DNA of 40,559 nucleotides. Origin: an uncultured Streptococcus sp. (GTDB taxonomy: Bacteria > Bacillota > Bacilli > Lactobacillales > Streptococcaceae). Numbering within the stretch: position 1 is the first letter of the stretch; every line of letters begins with the position of its first letter. The notes beneath the pieces were generated by a model. It had not been told where the DNA came from. It did no database searches and saw nothing but the letters and a program-made list of their open reading frames with translations. The DNA lies in NCBI GenBank assembly GCA_934215455.1, contig CAKPZX010000011.1, positions 1 through 40,559 on the forward strand, given 5' to 3'. The position numbers were made by a program, and so were the translations under genes. Positions 18,585 to 26,708 of this stretch are shown piece after piece.

Positions 18585-19447
18585 TGACATTTGCTATTTT
18601 GACAGATTCGACCGCAGATTTAGACCAAAACTGGGCCAAGGAACACCAGGTGACCATTCTTGGCTTGACCATTGAGTTAGATGGGACAGTTTACCAGACA
18701 GTTGGCGAAGGTCAATTGACCAGCCCTGAGCTTTTAGAAGCCATGAAAAATGGAGCTAAACCGACAACCAGTCAGGTCAATGTGGGCCAATTTCAGGAAA
18801 CCTTTGAACAATTTGCCAAAGAAGGAAAAGATCTGCTTTATGTGGCCTTTTCATCGGTCTTATCTGGGACTTATCAGAGTGCAGTCATGGCACGAGACCT
18901 GGTTTTAGAAGACTACCCGGAAGCCGTGATCGAGATTGTCGATCCGAAGGCGGCTGGGATTGGAGAGGGCTACCTGGTCATGCGGGCAGTAGCTGCGCGT
19001 GATGCAGGTCGTTCATTAGCAGAAGCCAAAGAAGAGATCATGGACCTAGCACCAAAACTGCGAACTTATTTCCTCGTCGATGATCTCTACCACCTCATGC
19101 GTGGAGGGCGTCTTTCCAAGAGTGCTGCGATCATGGGAAGTTTGGCCAGCATCAAGCCTATTCTCTGGATTGATGCGGAAGGTAAATTAGTGCCCATTAC
19201 GAAAGTTCGTGGACGTAAAAAAGCTGTCCGAGAATTGCTGGAGTTGATCAAAGCCGATATCGGTGAAGGTACAGCTTTAGTCTCTTATACCAACGATCTA
19301 GAAGGAGCCGAAGCACTGAAGCAAGAAATGCTTGCGCTTGAAGGGATTGATGAAGTCCTTGTGATGCCCCTTGGACCGGTTATTTCAGCCCACGTCGGCC
19401 CGAATTCCTTGATCGGATTTGTCATTGGAAAAGAAAATCGCAAATAA
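18584..19447 (+). CDS. DegV family fatty-acid-binding protein
   Basis: 287 aa. Typical DegV signatures: TDSTADL at the N-terminus, [11 protein letters not shown] (about 87-97), [16 protein letters not shown] (about 175) and the C-terminal [15 protein letters not shown]. The family binds long-chain fatty acids and, as FakB, presents them to the FakA kinase. Which lipid this one binds is unknown. It overlaps the yacP-like gene by the TAATG junction, so it is translationally coupled. Confidence 0.92.
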   Translation: MTFAILTDSTADLDQNWAKEHQVTILGLTIELDGTVYQTVGEGQLTSPELLEAMKNGAKPTTSQVNVGQFQETFEQFAKEGKDLLYVAFSSVLSGTYQSAVMARDLVLEDYPEAVIEIVDPKAAGIGEGYLVMRAVAARDAGRSLAEAKEEIMDLAPKLRTYFLVDDLYHLMRGGRLSKSAAIMGSLASIKPILWIDAEGKLVPITKVRGRKKAVRELLELIKADIGEGTALVSYTNDLEGAEALKQEMLALEGIDEVLVMPLGPVISAHVGPNSLIGFVIGKENRK

Positions 19448-19460
19448 TTTTCCAAATCGG

Positions 19461-19490
19461 TTGACTTTTATCTTAGAATTTTGATACAAT
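19461..19490 (+). promoter_or_regulatory. Promoter of rplM-rpsI
   Basis: TTGACT (19461-19466), 18-bp spacer, TACAAT (19485-19490), directly ahead of the L13 leader. Confidence 0.75.
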
Positions 19491-19494
19491 AGTA

Positions 19495-19573
19495 GGCGGT
19501 ATTGTTTACCCCATTTGTAAGGCCCCGGAACCTTTCAAATAACTCGCGGACCGGAACATCCGCCCTGTAAACA
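19495..19573 (+). ncRNA. Ribosomal protein L13 leader (autoregulatory mRNA structure)
   Basis: Lies between the promoter and rplM. TGTTTAC (19503-19509) can pair with GTAAACA (19567-19573), and GGCGG (19495-19499) with CCGCC (19560-19564). The two pairings cross, so both can form only as a pseudoknot or as alternatives. The G/C-rich centre contains CCCCGG and CCGG. Firmicutes L13 leaders occupy this position and are thought to bind L13; assignment is from position and pairing, not a covariance-model search. Confidence 0.75.
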
Positions 19574-19599
19574 AAAACGACATTCATATAGGAGAAATC

Positions 19600-20046
19600 A
19601 TGAACAAAACTACATTCATGGCTAAACCAGGCCAAGTAGAACGCAAATGGTACGTTGTTGACGCAACTGATGTACCTCTTGGACGCCTTTCAGCAGTTGT
19701 TGCTAGCGTGCTTCGCGGAAAAAACAAACCAACATTCACACCACACACTGATACAGGTGACTTCGTAATCGTTATCAATGCTGAAAAAGTTAAATTGACT
19801 GGTAAAAAAGCAACTGATAAGATCTACTACACTCACTCAAACCACCCAGGTGGATTGAAATCAATCTCTGCTGGTGAACTTCGTTCTAAAAATGCAGTAC
19901 GTTTGATCGAGAAATCAGTTAAAGGTATGCTTCCACACAATACTCTTGGTCGCGCTCAAGGTATGAAATTGAAAGTATTCGTTGGAGCTGAGCACACTCA
20001 CGCTGCACAACAACCAGAAGTTCTTGATATTTCAGGACTTATCTAA
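19600..20046 (+). CDS. rplM: 50S ribosomal protein L13
   Basis: 148 aa, ATG after TAGGAGAAATC. Full-length L13: starts [20 protein letters not shown], with the signature segments [30 protein letters not shown] and a C-terminal [15 protein letters not shown]. It is an early-assembly large-subunit protein. First gene of the two-gene rplM-rpsI operon under the L13 leader. Confidence 0.98.
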   Translation: MNKTTFMAKPGQVERKWYVVDATDVPLGRLSAVVASVLRGKNKPTFTPHTDTGDFVIVINAEKVKLTGKKATDKIYYTHSNHPGGLKSISAGELRSKNAVRLIEKSVKGMLPHNTLGRAQGMKLKVFVGAEHTHAAQQPEVLDISGLI

Positions 20047-20064
20047 GGAAAGGAACAATAAAGT

Positions 20065-20457
20065 ATGTCACAAGCACAATATGCAGGTACTGGACGTCGT
20101 AAAAACGCTGTTGCACGCGTTCGCCTTGTTCCAGGAACTGGTAAAATCACTGTTAACAAAAAAGATGTTGAAGAGTACATCCCACACGCTGACCTTCGTT
20201 TTGTAATCAACCAACCATTCGCAGTTACTTCAACTGTAGGTTCATACGACGTTTTCGTTAACGTTGTAGGTGGTGGTTACGCTGGTCAAGCAGGAGCTAT
20301 CCGTCACGGTATCGCTCGTGCCCTTCTTCAAGTAGACCCAGACTTCCGCGATTCATTGAAACGCGCAGGACTTCTTACACGTGACTCACGTAAAGTTGAA
20401 CGTAAGAAGCCAGGATTGAAAAAAGCTCGTAAAGCTTCACAATTCTCAAAACGTTAA
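20065..20457 (+). CDS. rpsI: 30S ribosomal protein S9
   Basis: 130 aa, ATG after AAGGAAAGGAAC. Full-length S9: starts [19 protein letters not shown], central [19 protein letters not shown], and the conserved basic C-terminus ending [12 protein letters not shown], which reaches the P-site tRNA. The 3' end of this gene is the left junction of the accessory island. The codons are intact, so the gene is presumably functional. A partial second copy of its end lies at 26472. Confidence 0.98.
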   Translation: MSQAQYAGTGRRKNAVARVRLVPGTGKITVNKKDVEEYIPHADLRFVINQPFAVTSTVGSYDVFVNVVGGGYAGQAGAIRHGIARALLQVDPDFRDSLKRAGLLTRDSRKVERKKPGLKKARKASQFSKR

Positions 20458-20517
20458 TCAACACGATACTATCAACGTTTACAGACATTCAAGAGTATTC
20501 TCTTGGATGTCTTTTTT
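20447..20517 (+). repeat. Left direct repeat of the island (rpsI end plus terminator)
   Basis: From CAAAACGTTAATCAA, covering the last rpsI codons, the stop, the spacer ATCAACGTTTACAGACATTC and the terminator. It recurs with few differences at 26709-26780. The 10-bp core AAACGTTAAT is also in the partial rpsI end at 26472-26522. Confidence 0.85.
20483..20517 (+). terminator. rpsI terminator
   Basis: AGACATTCAAGAG (20483-20495), loop TATT, CTCTTGGATGTCT (20500-20512), then TTTTT. Confidence 0.85.
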
Positions 20518-20592
20518 GTCAAAAAAATAGGTCTTTTTCGGAAAGATAGACTGGATTACCACTCAATAAAACTAGATGCTTGAATAACAAAA

Positions 20593-20625
20593 AGGCTTCC
20601 TTAGAATGAGGGAAGCTATTTTATT
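20593..20625 (+). terminator. Weak terminator-like hairpin
   Basis: GGCTTCC (20594-20600) and GGAAGC (20610-20616-region) around an AT-rich loop, then ATTTTATT. It precedes the promoter of the island's first gene. Confidence 0.5.
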
Positions 20626-20627
20626 GG

Positions 20628-20657
20628 TTGGAAATGTAAGTGCTTTCGTGGTATACT
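20628..20657 (+). promoter_or_regulatory. Promoter of the McrB-like gene
   Basis: TTGGAA (20628-20633), 18-bp spacer, extended -10 TGgTATACT (20649-20657). The start codon follows at 20723 with only a weak GAAAG as RBS. Confidence 0.6.
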
Positions 20658-20722
20658 AATACTTAGTAAAATTATAGGTATCAAATAAAATTTGTAAATT
20701 TAGATGTAGAAAGTAAATCAAT

Positions 20723-22879
20723 ATGAATACAGTTGATAAGTTTTTATGGATAGATTTTTATCAAGAGTTTGCACAAAAACTAGTGGCATATAGGGATATT
20801 AGGATTGATCTTATCAAGAAAGTGAAAGAAATGTATGAACTTTCAGGTATGTCAATGCCAACATTGGAAAAGGATAACATTTTGGTAGACATTGATCCTT
20901 TTACAGTATTTGGCTTGTTCAATAAGAAGCTGAAAGATGAAAATCGAATCAAATTGTTAGAGGCGATAGCAAAGTTATTCGATCTGAAAAGTAAGGTACC
21001 AACTTCCTTTGATAGTCTTCCGGTTCTAAACCCTCAGAATGCCACTTACTATCGTTTTGTTGATGAGAGAGAAGATGGGGATATTGATGATCTGTGGTCA
21101 CTATTTATTTCAGCAATAGAATATGATAAGAATCCGATTAGTGAAAACAAAGAGAATGTTTCGAATTACTTTGATATTGTCAATAACCAAAAGGGAAATG
21201 GTAATAGTAAAATTACCATGGGCTTATATTGGATTGCTCCAAATACTTTTTTGAATTTAGATAGTAGAAATCAGTGGTTTATTTTTAAATCGGGTAAATT
21301 TCCTTCAAAAATTCTTGATGGAATAGAAAGTCTGGATTCAAAAATTTATTCGGCTGATTATTTTAAAATAATTGAAAAAGTAAAGACCTATTTGCAGAGT
21401 CCAGAATCTAAATGGAAGAATTTTAAAGAATTATCTTTTGAAGCATGGAAGTATTCTGAAGAAGTGAATAAAAAAAATCAAGAACTTAAGATGGTGGCAG
21501 AATCTTCAGCTTTGATGGATGATGAGAATGAAACAATAAGGTATTGGGTATATGCTCCCGGGGAAGGTTCTTATATGTGGGAGGACTTTTACAAACGTGG
21601 AGTAATGGCTATAGGATGGAATGAAATTGGAGATCTCAGTTTATTTAAAAATAAATCAGAGATCAAAGAGGCAATGAAAAAAACTTATGGTCCTAACTTG
21701 TCATACCAGAATGCAACACATGCTACTTGGCAATTTGCCAATGAAATGAAAGTTGGAGATATTATTTTTGTAAAAAAAGGTAGAAGTCAACTTATTGGGT
21801 GTGGGATTGTTACCTCTGACTATTTCTATGACTCTGAAGCTGAGGAGTATAATCATATAAGAACAGTGAATTGGACTCATCATGGAGAATGGCCTTATCC
21901 AGGTAAAGCAGCTATGAAAACTTTAACCGATGTAACTCCCTATATTGATGTTGTAGAGAAACTAAAAAATATTTTTGATGATGGTACATCTGAAGATGTT
22001 GAAGAAGTTGAAAAATCATATTCTTCATATACAAAGGAAGATTTTCTAAATGATGTATTTATGTCGGAAGAAGAGTATGAAAGATTGAGGTCTGTTCTTG
22101 TTTTTAAAAAGAATATTATCTTACAAGGGGCCCCGGGTGTAGGTAAAACATATGCTGCAAAACGCTTAGCTTATTCTCTTATAGGAGAAAAAAATGCTGA
22201 GAGAGTTAAGATGGTTCAATTTCATCAAAGCTATTCATATGAAGATTTTATCATGGGGTTTAGACCTTCTGATATTGGGTTTGAATTAAGAAAAGGTACA
22301 TTTTATAATTTCTGTAAACGAGCAGAACTAGATGCTGTTAATGATTATTTCTTTATTATTGATGAAATTAATCGTGGAAATTTAAGTAAGATATTTGGCG
22401 AACTATTTATGCTGCTTGAGAATGATAAAAGAGGGGCATCTTTACAACTCGTTTATTCGGATGAAAAGTTCTCTATTCCAGATAATCTTTATATCATTGG
22501 TATGATGAATACAGCAGATAGAAGTTTAGCTATGTTAGATTATGCTTTGAGAAGACGGTTTGCATTCTTTGAATTACAGCCAGGATTTGACACAGATGGA
22601 TTTAAAACCTATCAATCAAATATAAACAATAGAAAGTTGGATAATTTGATTGCTTGTGTTAAAAATCTAAATTATGCTATTGCTACAGATGAGAGCTTAG
22701 GTGAAGGATTTTGTATAGGTCATAGTTATTTTTGCAATTTAACGCCAGAAAGTGTGAATGATCAGGTAATTTCTAATATTGTAGAGTATGAACTAATACC
22801 TCTATTAAAAGAATATTGGTTTGACGAACCAACTCTGGTGAGAGAATGGAGCGAAAGTTTGAGGAGCGCAATTAAGTGA
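20723..22879 (+). CDS. mcrB: McrB-like restriction GTPase with EVE/PUA-like reader domain
   Basis: 718 aa. Three parts are visible. (1) Residues about 1-260: a helical region with NATYYRFVDEREDGDIDDLW that I cannot name. (2) About 271-410: an EVE/PUA-like domain (RYWVYAPGEGSYMWEDF, GVMAIGWNEIGDL, KVGDIIFVKKGRSQLIGCG), a fold that binds modified bases in other McrB-type proteins. (3) About 455-715: the AAA+ GTPase, with Walker A GAPGVGKT (469-476), Walker B IIDEINRGN (about 545-552) and the McrB signature MNTADRS (595-600), then an arginine-rich sensor LRRRF. It should form the hexameric motor that recognises modified DNA and activates McrC. Its stop overlaps the McrC start (GTGA). AT-rich relative to neighbours, consistent with transfer. 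Confidence 0.85.
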   Translation: MNTVDKFLWIDFYQEFAQKLVAYRDIRIDLIKKVKEMYELSGMSMPTLEKDNILVDIDPFTVFGLFNKKLKDENRIKLLEAIAKLFDLKSKVPTSFDSLPVLNPQNATYYRFVDEREDGDIDDLWSLFISAIEYDKNPISENKENVSNYFDIVNNQKGNGNSKITMGLYWIAPNTFLNLDSRNQWFIFKSGKFPSKILDGIESLDSKIYSADYFKIIEKVKTYLQSPESKWKNFKELSFEAWKYSEEVNKKNQELKMVAESSALMDDENETIRYWVYAPGEGSYMWEDFYKRGVMAIGWNEIGDLSLFKNKSEIKEAMKKTYGPNLSYQNATHATWQFANEMKVGDIIFVKKGRSQLIGCGIVTSDYFYDSEAEEYNHIRTVNWTHHGEWPYPGKAAMKTLTDVTPYIDVVEKLKNIFDDGTSEDVEEVEKSYSSYTKEDFLNDVFMSEEEYERLRSVLVFKKNIILQGAPGVGKTYAAKRLAYSLIGEKNAERVKMVQFHQSYSYEDFIMGFRPSDIGFELRKGTFYNFCKRAELDAVNDYFFIIDEINRGNLSKIFGELFMLLENDKRGASLQLVYSDEKFSIPDNLYIIGMMNTADRSLAMLDYALRRRFAFFELQPGFDTDGFKTYQSNINNRKLDNLIACVKNLNYAIATDESLGEGFCIGHSYFCNLTPESVNDQVISNIVEYELIPLLKEYWFDEPTLVREWSESLRSAIK

Positions 22880-23922
22880 TACCAATTAAGAATGTCTATT
22901 ATATGCTAACTTACGCTTTCAGTGTTCTAAAAGGACAAGGCTATAAAAAACTCTCTACAGAAGAGTTTCAAAACACTGCGGACCTGATGAGTGCTATTTT
23001 AGTTAAGGCAATTGCAATTCAACTTAAGAGAGGTTTAGAGAAAAAGTACATACCTAAAACCGAGGAAATCTCGACGTTGAGAGGAAAAATAGAAATTGGA
23101 GAGTCATTGAAGTCCCAAAGTTCCGTCAGAAAAAGAGTAGTGTGCTCTTATGAAGAATTTTCGGTTGACAATACAATGAATCGTATCATTAAGTCTACGA
23201 TGTGTCTTCTTTTAAAATCTGATATTCCCAAAAAACGAAAAAAAGCACTACGGAAATTATTGGTTTTTTTCAATGAAGTTGAATGCATTGATTTGAATAA
23301 AGTAAATTGGAAGTTTCAATACAATCGGAATAATCAATCTTATAGAATGATGATCTCTATTTGTTATTTGGTTGTGAAGGGGTTGTTGCAGACGACATCA
23401 GATGGTCAGATGAAGCTAATGGATTTTCTTGATGAACAAAGAATGAGTCGACTATATGAAAAATTTATTCTTGAATATTATAAAAAGCATTACCCTAAGC
23501 TAAATGCAAATGCCTCCCAGATACCGTGGGCTCTAGACGGTGGTGAAGGTGATTTGTTGCCCATTATGCAGAGTGATATTCAACTTCAAAAAGAGAATAC
23601 TATCTTGATTATTGATGCGAAATACTATTCACGAACTACTCAAATGCGTTTTGATAAGTACACTATTCATTCCAATAACCTTTATCAGATATTCACATAT
23701 GTGAAAAATCGCGAGTATCAATTTGATAAAAGCAAATGTACGGTATCAGGGATGTTACTGTATGCTAAAACGGATGAACAGATTCAGCCAGATAATATTT
23801 ATCAGATTCATGGAAATCAGATTAGTGTCCAAACATTAGATTTGGATCAGTCATTTAATGAGATCGAAGAGCAATTAGATTCAATAGTCTTGTTTCATTT
23901 TGGAAAGATTCAAAAGAAGTAG
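22876..23922 (+). CDS. mcrC: McrC-like restriction endonuclease subunit
   Basis: 348 aa, GTG start overlapping the McrB stop. N-terminal part begins MIPIKNVYYMLTYAFSVL, typical of streptococcal McrC, and includes LRGKIEIG. The C-terminal PD-(D/E)XK nuclease is recognisable: Asp234 in QSDIQL and the Asp247-Ala-Lys249 triad in ILIIDAKYY. A conserved NLYQIFTYV follows. McrC supplies the cleavage activity of the McrBC type IV system, cutting DNA with modified cytosines when activated by McrB GTP hydrolysis. No methyltransferase is adjacent, which supports a type IV (modification-dependent) role rather than an LlaJI-like RM system. Confidence 0.87.
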   Translation: MIPIKNVYYMLTYAFSVLKGQGYKKLSTEEFQNTADLMSAILVKAIAIQLKRGLEKKYIPKTEEISTLRGKIEIGESLKSQSSVRKRVVCSYEEFSVDNTMNRIIKSTMCLLLKSDIPKKRKKALRKLLVFFNEVECIDLNKVNWKFQYNRNNQSYRMMISICYLVVKGLLQTTSDGQMKLMDFLDEQRMSRLYEKFILEYYKKHYPKLNANASQIPWALDGGEGDLLPIMQSDIQLQKENTILIIDAKYYSRTTQMRFDKYTIHSNNLYQIFTYVKNREYQFDKSKCTVSGMLLYAKTDEQIQPDNIYQIHGNQISVQTLDLDQSFNEIEEQLDSIVLFHFGKIQKK

Positions 23923-23968
23923 ATTAGTATTGAAATATAGGGAAGATTAACTAATTCTAAGGAATACG

Positions 23969-24877
23969 ATGATGGATAGATTATCTAATAACATAAAAAG
24001 TTTGAGAAAAAGTATGGGAGAAACTCAAGAGGAATTAGCTTATTCTCTTGATCTTAATAGTAAAAGTGCAATTGCAAATTGGGAGAGTGGAGAAAACAGA
24101 CCATCTCCCGAGAATTTGAAGAAAATAGCTGAACATTATAAAGTTACAGTTGATCAATTGCTAGAGATGGATTTAGACTTTGATTTTTCATTTCCAAAGC
24201 ATATAAATGCTTGTTTAGTTGGAGATAATTATAAATTAATACACTCGTTTTTATGCTTATTTCCAATTGTAACAGTAAAGAAAGAACAAGAATTATATCC
24301 AATATTAATCGATGCCCAAAGTTTTCACAAACAGCTTTTAGTTTGTTTAAATAATGTTAATGATGATTGTTTTTGTTATTTTGAAAAAGCTATGGAGCTT
24401 TATGAAGAGGCTGATGAAAAGTACGATAGTATTTCTGCTAAAGCAAATATGTTAAGTATATTATTGCTGTTTTTATGTTTGATAGTTGAATGTATGGAAT
24501 TCGAAGGTATTTATGAGATGCTTGAGATTAAAAATCAAACACTGAGGAGAAAAGCAATTCGGCGTTTTATCACAGAAGATTATTTAAGTAGAAGTTTTAA
24601 AAGTTCTGATCGATTGAAGCAAGAATTTGATGAGTATTTCTATAAAGAAATAATGGAAACAATAAAAGAACTAAAAGGTGATAGTGAACTTTTTGAACTA
24701 GGAGATTATTATCATTGTTTGTTATATATTTTTGGTTTTGTTGACAATGACTTAAATACTGCAATTAATCGACAAATTGGCTTAGCATTACTATCAGATT
24801 TAGAATTAATGAAAAATAAGTATATTCGACGTTTTAAATATTTTTCTAGAGAGATAATAAAAGTTCAGGAATCCTGA
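23969..24877 (+). CDS. XRE-family regulator with large C-terminal domain
   Basis: 302 aa. ATGs at 23969 and 23972 are both possible; AAGGA precedes. An N-terminal Cro/C1-type HTH (about residues 6-65: IKSLRKSMGETQEELAYSL, SAIANWESGENRPSPENLKK) is followed by about 230 residues of helical, Glu/Lys/Phe-rich sequence with no recognised domain. The gene follows mcrC by 46 bp. Its 3' end contains the left arm of a perfect palindrome (24863-24879) that abuts the promoter of the next gene. A regulator of the island, or of the downstream membrane-protein gene, is likely. Confidence 0.75.
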   Translation: MMDRLSNNIKSLRKSMGETQEELAYSLDLNSKSAIANWESGENRPSPENLKKIAEHYKVTVDQLLEMDLDFDFSFPKHINACLVGDNYKLIHSFLCLFPIVTVKKEQELYPILIDAQSFHKQLLVCLNNVNDDCFCYFEKAMELYEEADEKYDSISAKANMLSILLLFLCLIVECMEFEGIYEMLEIKNQTLRRKAIRRFITEDYLSRSFKSSDRLKQEFDEYFYKEIMETIKELKGDSELFELGDYYHCLLYIFGFVDNDLNTAINRQIGLALLSDLELMKNKYIRRFKYFSREIIKVQES

Positions 24878-24906
24878 ACGACAATGGATTTAAAATAGTG
24901 TATAAT
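24863..24906 (+). promoter_or_regulatory. Palindromic operator and promoter of the small membrane-protein gene
   Basis: GTTCAGGAATCCTGAAC (24863-24879) is a perfect 8+1+8 inverted repeat spanning the stop of the XRE gene. ACGACA (24878-24883) and TATAAT (24901-24906), 17 bp apart, form the likely promoter, so the palindrome overlaps the -35 element. A classic arrangement for XRE repression. Confidence 0.65.
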
Positions 24907-24936
24907 TTCTTAAAATTTAGAAAAGAGGTATTCTTT

Positions 24937-25176
24937 ATGGATTTCTTAGTTATACTCTCAGTCCTTCTCTTCATGTCACTGCTTATAGTATCGATAAAAA
25001 AAGCAAGAGTTAATCATAGATTTACTCAGTATATCATTAACAATGGAGGATATGAGATTGATTTTATAAATAATAAAGAAATAAGCTTTTATGAATCTGT
25101 AAAATTGCTTAATAAAAAATATAAAATTGGTCTTGTGAATTCTTTTACAGTTGTGAACGAATTTAGAGAAAATTAA
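24937..25176 (+). CDS. Small membrane protein of unknown function
   Basis: 79 aa from ATG at 24937, preceded by AGAGG; the in-frame GTG at 24898 lies at the -10 element and is not used. An N-terminal transmembrane helix (about 3-20, LVILSVLLFMSLLIVSI) is followed by a positively charged stretch and a 55-residue soluble tail. No family recognised. Own promoter with palindrome; could be an effector or toxin-like component of the island, but nothing in the sequence proves this. Confidence 0.6.
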   Translation: MDFLVILSVLLFMSLLIVSIKKARVNHRFTQYIINNGGYEIDFINNKEISFYESVKLLNKKYKIGLVNSFTVVNEFREN

Positions 25177-25227
25177 CCATAAAAAATTAATCTGCAACAG
25201 AATATATTCGGAAAAGGATGACATAGA

Positions 25228-25647
25228 ATGGTAATTAACTATACTGAATTAAAAGAGAATACTATCGCTTTTTCAAAAAAAGTGGGGAGTCAAATAGTTG
25301 ATGGTGGAAAAAAATGTTGGAAATTTACTAAAGAAAATCCAGAAATTGTAATTGGAACTGGCATAGGAATAGTGGCAGCGGTTCTTGTATGTCGCGAAGG
25401 TTATAATTATGAAATAACTGAGGTATCAGAATATAACAGTAATTTTTTAGAAAGTGAAGCAGACAGCCTATTTCCTTCTATGAATGAAATAGAAATAGAA
25501 AAAGAAAGTGAATTACGTAATTATCCTGAAAACAGAAAATCCCCAGATGTTCATTTGTATCAATTTAAAGGAGAAAATTTTGTTAGAGGAGGTACTGAGG
25601 AAGATAAGCGGTTATTTAAAGAAGCCAATAAAATTTTATTTGAGTAG
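25228..25647 (+). CDS. Single-pass membrane protein of unknown function
   Basis: 139 aa, ATG after AAAAGGATGACATAGA. Residues about 40-58 (IVIGTGIGIVAAVLVC) form a glycine-rich transmembrane segment, with basic residues before it (KKCWKFTKEN), so the N-terminus is probably cytoplasmic. The C-terminal ~80 residues are acidic. Not recognised. Confidence 0.55.
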   Translation: MVINYTELKENTIAFSKKVGSQIVDGGKKCWKFTKENPEIVIGTGIGIVAAVLVCREGYNYEITEVSEYNSNFLESEADSLFPSMNEIEIEKESELRNYPENRKSPDVHLYQFKGENFVRGGTEEDKRLFKEANKILFE

Positions 25648-25712
25648 ATTTATAGTTGAATTTGAGTGTTAGAACTTGGTATATTATTAAATAGAATCAA
25701 AAGGAGATTAAA

Positions 25713-25868
25713 ATGGAAGATAGATTCCCTGATGTTGATTGGTATTGTGACTATTGCGGTGCATATTTAAATGTGCAGACTGGTTTTAGTGATAATAAAT
25801 ACATTTGGAAGTGTGAAGAATGTGGTAGAAAAAGTAGTATCTCATCTGATAATATTTTTGATGCTTAA
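25713..25868 (+). CDS. Small zinc-ribbon-like protein (51 aa)
   Basis: 51 codons from ATG at 25713 with a strong AAAGGAGATTAAA. Two Cys pairs, CDYCG (about 12-16) and CEECG (about 34-38), 21 residues apart, form a likely zinc ribbon. The pattern resembles the next gene (CSECG). No known family. Confidence 0.6.
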   Translation: MEDRFPDVDWYCDYCGAYLNVQTGFSDNKYIWKCEECGRKSSISSDNIFDA

Positions 25869-25882
25869 AGGAGAATAATATT

Positions 25883-26089
25883 ATGTCAAAATTATATAAA
25901 TGTAGTGAATGTGGGGGAGAGTTTCCCGAAAGTGGAATTGATTGGGAATGTAGTGAAGACTCTTACGAAGATTATCATTGCTACAGTTGCGCTAGCTTTT
26001 TAGTAGAATGTGGCATTGATACCATGGATCCTGATGGTTTTGGATATGATGAGTATGGAAACTGGGACCCGGAGCGATTGGGATTATAG
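25883..26089 (+). CDS. Small cysteine-rich acidic protein
   Basis: 68 aa, ATG after AAAGGAGAATAATATT. Cysteines at CSECGG (7-12), WEC, HCYSC and VEC, followed by an acidic tail (DTMDPDGFGYDEYGNW). Probably zinc-binding. It follows the 51-aa gene by 14 bp, so the two are probably cotranslated. Function unknown. Confidence 0.55.
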   Translation: MSKLYKCSECGGEFPESGIDWECSEDSYEDYHCYSCASFLVECGIDTMDPDGFGYDEYGNWDPERLGL

Positions 26090-26471
26090 AAGTTTTCAAA
26101 AAAACTTTTGGAAGTAATGATGAGGAGTTTAAAAACTATTCTGGAATTTCTCTAAAGTATTTACGCGAATATCGATTTTTAAAAGTTTTAGTTGCATAGT
26201 GGTGTTTTTAAAGTAAGTTTTAAGTTTAATAAATAATTTTGGAAATTATAGATACTGTATGAATGTTACCTTTTTCTATACCTATTTTTCAAAAAAAGTA
26301 AAGAATGTAGATAAAATAAGGTTTATAAAGGGACTATTTATTTTTACAGAATTAAAATGTTCCCCCATTTAAAAAATATTGATTCATATTTTATGAAATT
26401 AATCAGTAGATATCGTTCAGAAAAGACTTGATATTACGCCATTTTTAATCCAACTGAAACTCATGCTTTCC
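26090..26471. other. AT-rich stretch without a recognisable gene
   Basis: 382 bp of AT-rich sequence. Immediately after the cysteine-rich gene an open frame of about 37 codons (to a stop near 26199) has no start codon and may be a remnant. The rest shows no start codon with RBS or recognisable RNA. Confidence 0.5.
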
Positions 26472-26522
26472 AAACCAGGTCTTAAGAAAGCTCGTAAAGC
26501 TAGCCAGTTCTCTAAACGTTAA
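26472..26522 (+). pseudogene. Second rpsI 3' end (attachment-site copy)
   Basis: Encodes [16 protein letters not shown] and stop, identical to the end of S9, but with different codons at 7 of 17 positions (for example AGC CAG TTC TCT against TCA CAA TTC TCA). Upstream homology stops at once, so it is only the 3' tail of a gene, most likely brought by an element from another host. A GTGTTTTTTT terminator follows at 26552. Confidence 0.85.
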
Positions 26523-26551
26523 TTCGTTGCTGGAAAGCAGAATACAAACGA

Positions 26552-26580
26552 AAACACTTTGCATCTTGCATGGTGTTTTT
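26552..26580 (+). terminator. Terminator after the second rpsI end
   Basis: AACAC ... GTGTT with inner TGCA / TGCA and a TTTTTTT tail. It differs in sequence from the terminator of the resident rpsI, again suggesting foreign origin. Confidence 0.6.
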
Positions 26581-26708
26581 TTGTATGAGAACTGGCGGTG
26601 TGCAATTAGGATAGCTCTAGCGACTTTAGTCGCATAGAGATATGCTATGCAAAGTTGCCCCAAGAAAACAAGCGAAGCGATGTTTGATTGGATGGCAACC
26701 ACTGCACG

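Larger units (their letters stand above)
20458..26708 (+). mobile_element. Integrase-less genomic island at the 3' end of rpsI (CIME-like)
   Basis: The segment lies between direct repeats of the rpsI stop/terminator region (20447-20517 and 26709-26780). It is visibly richer in A+T than the flanks and carries a restriction pair, a regulator and small ORFs. A second rpsI 3' end (26472-26522) is internal. No integrase, relaxase or transfer gene is present. 3' ends of ribosomal protein genes, rpsI among them as I recall, are integration sites of streptococcal conjugative elements, so this is best seen as a deleted element or one moved in trans. Confidence 0.75.

Noticed and set aside
26090..26199. 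Possible integrase or replication-gene remnant
   Set aside because: An open frame of about 37 codons without start codon; the residues do not match a tyrosine integrase motif. Listed only as unrecognised sequence.
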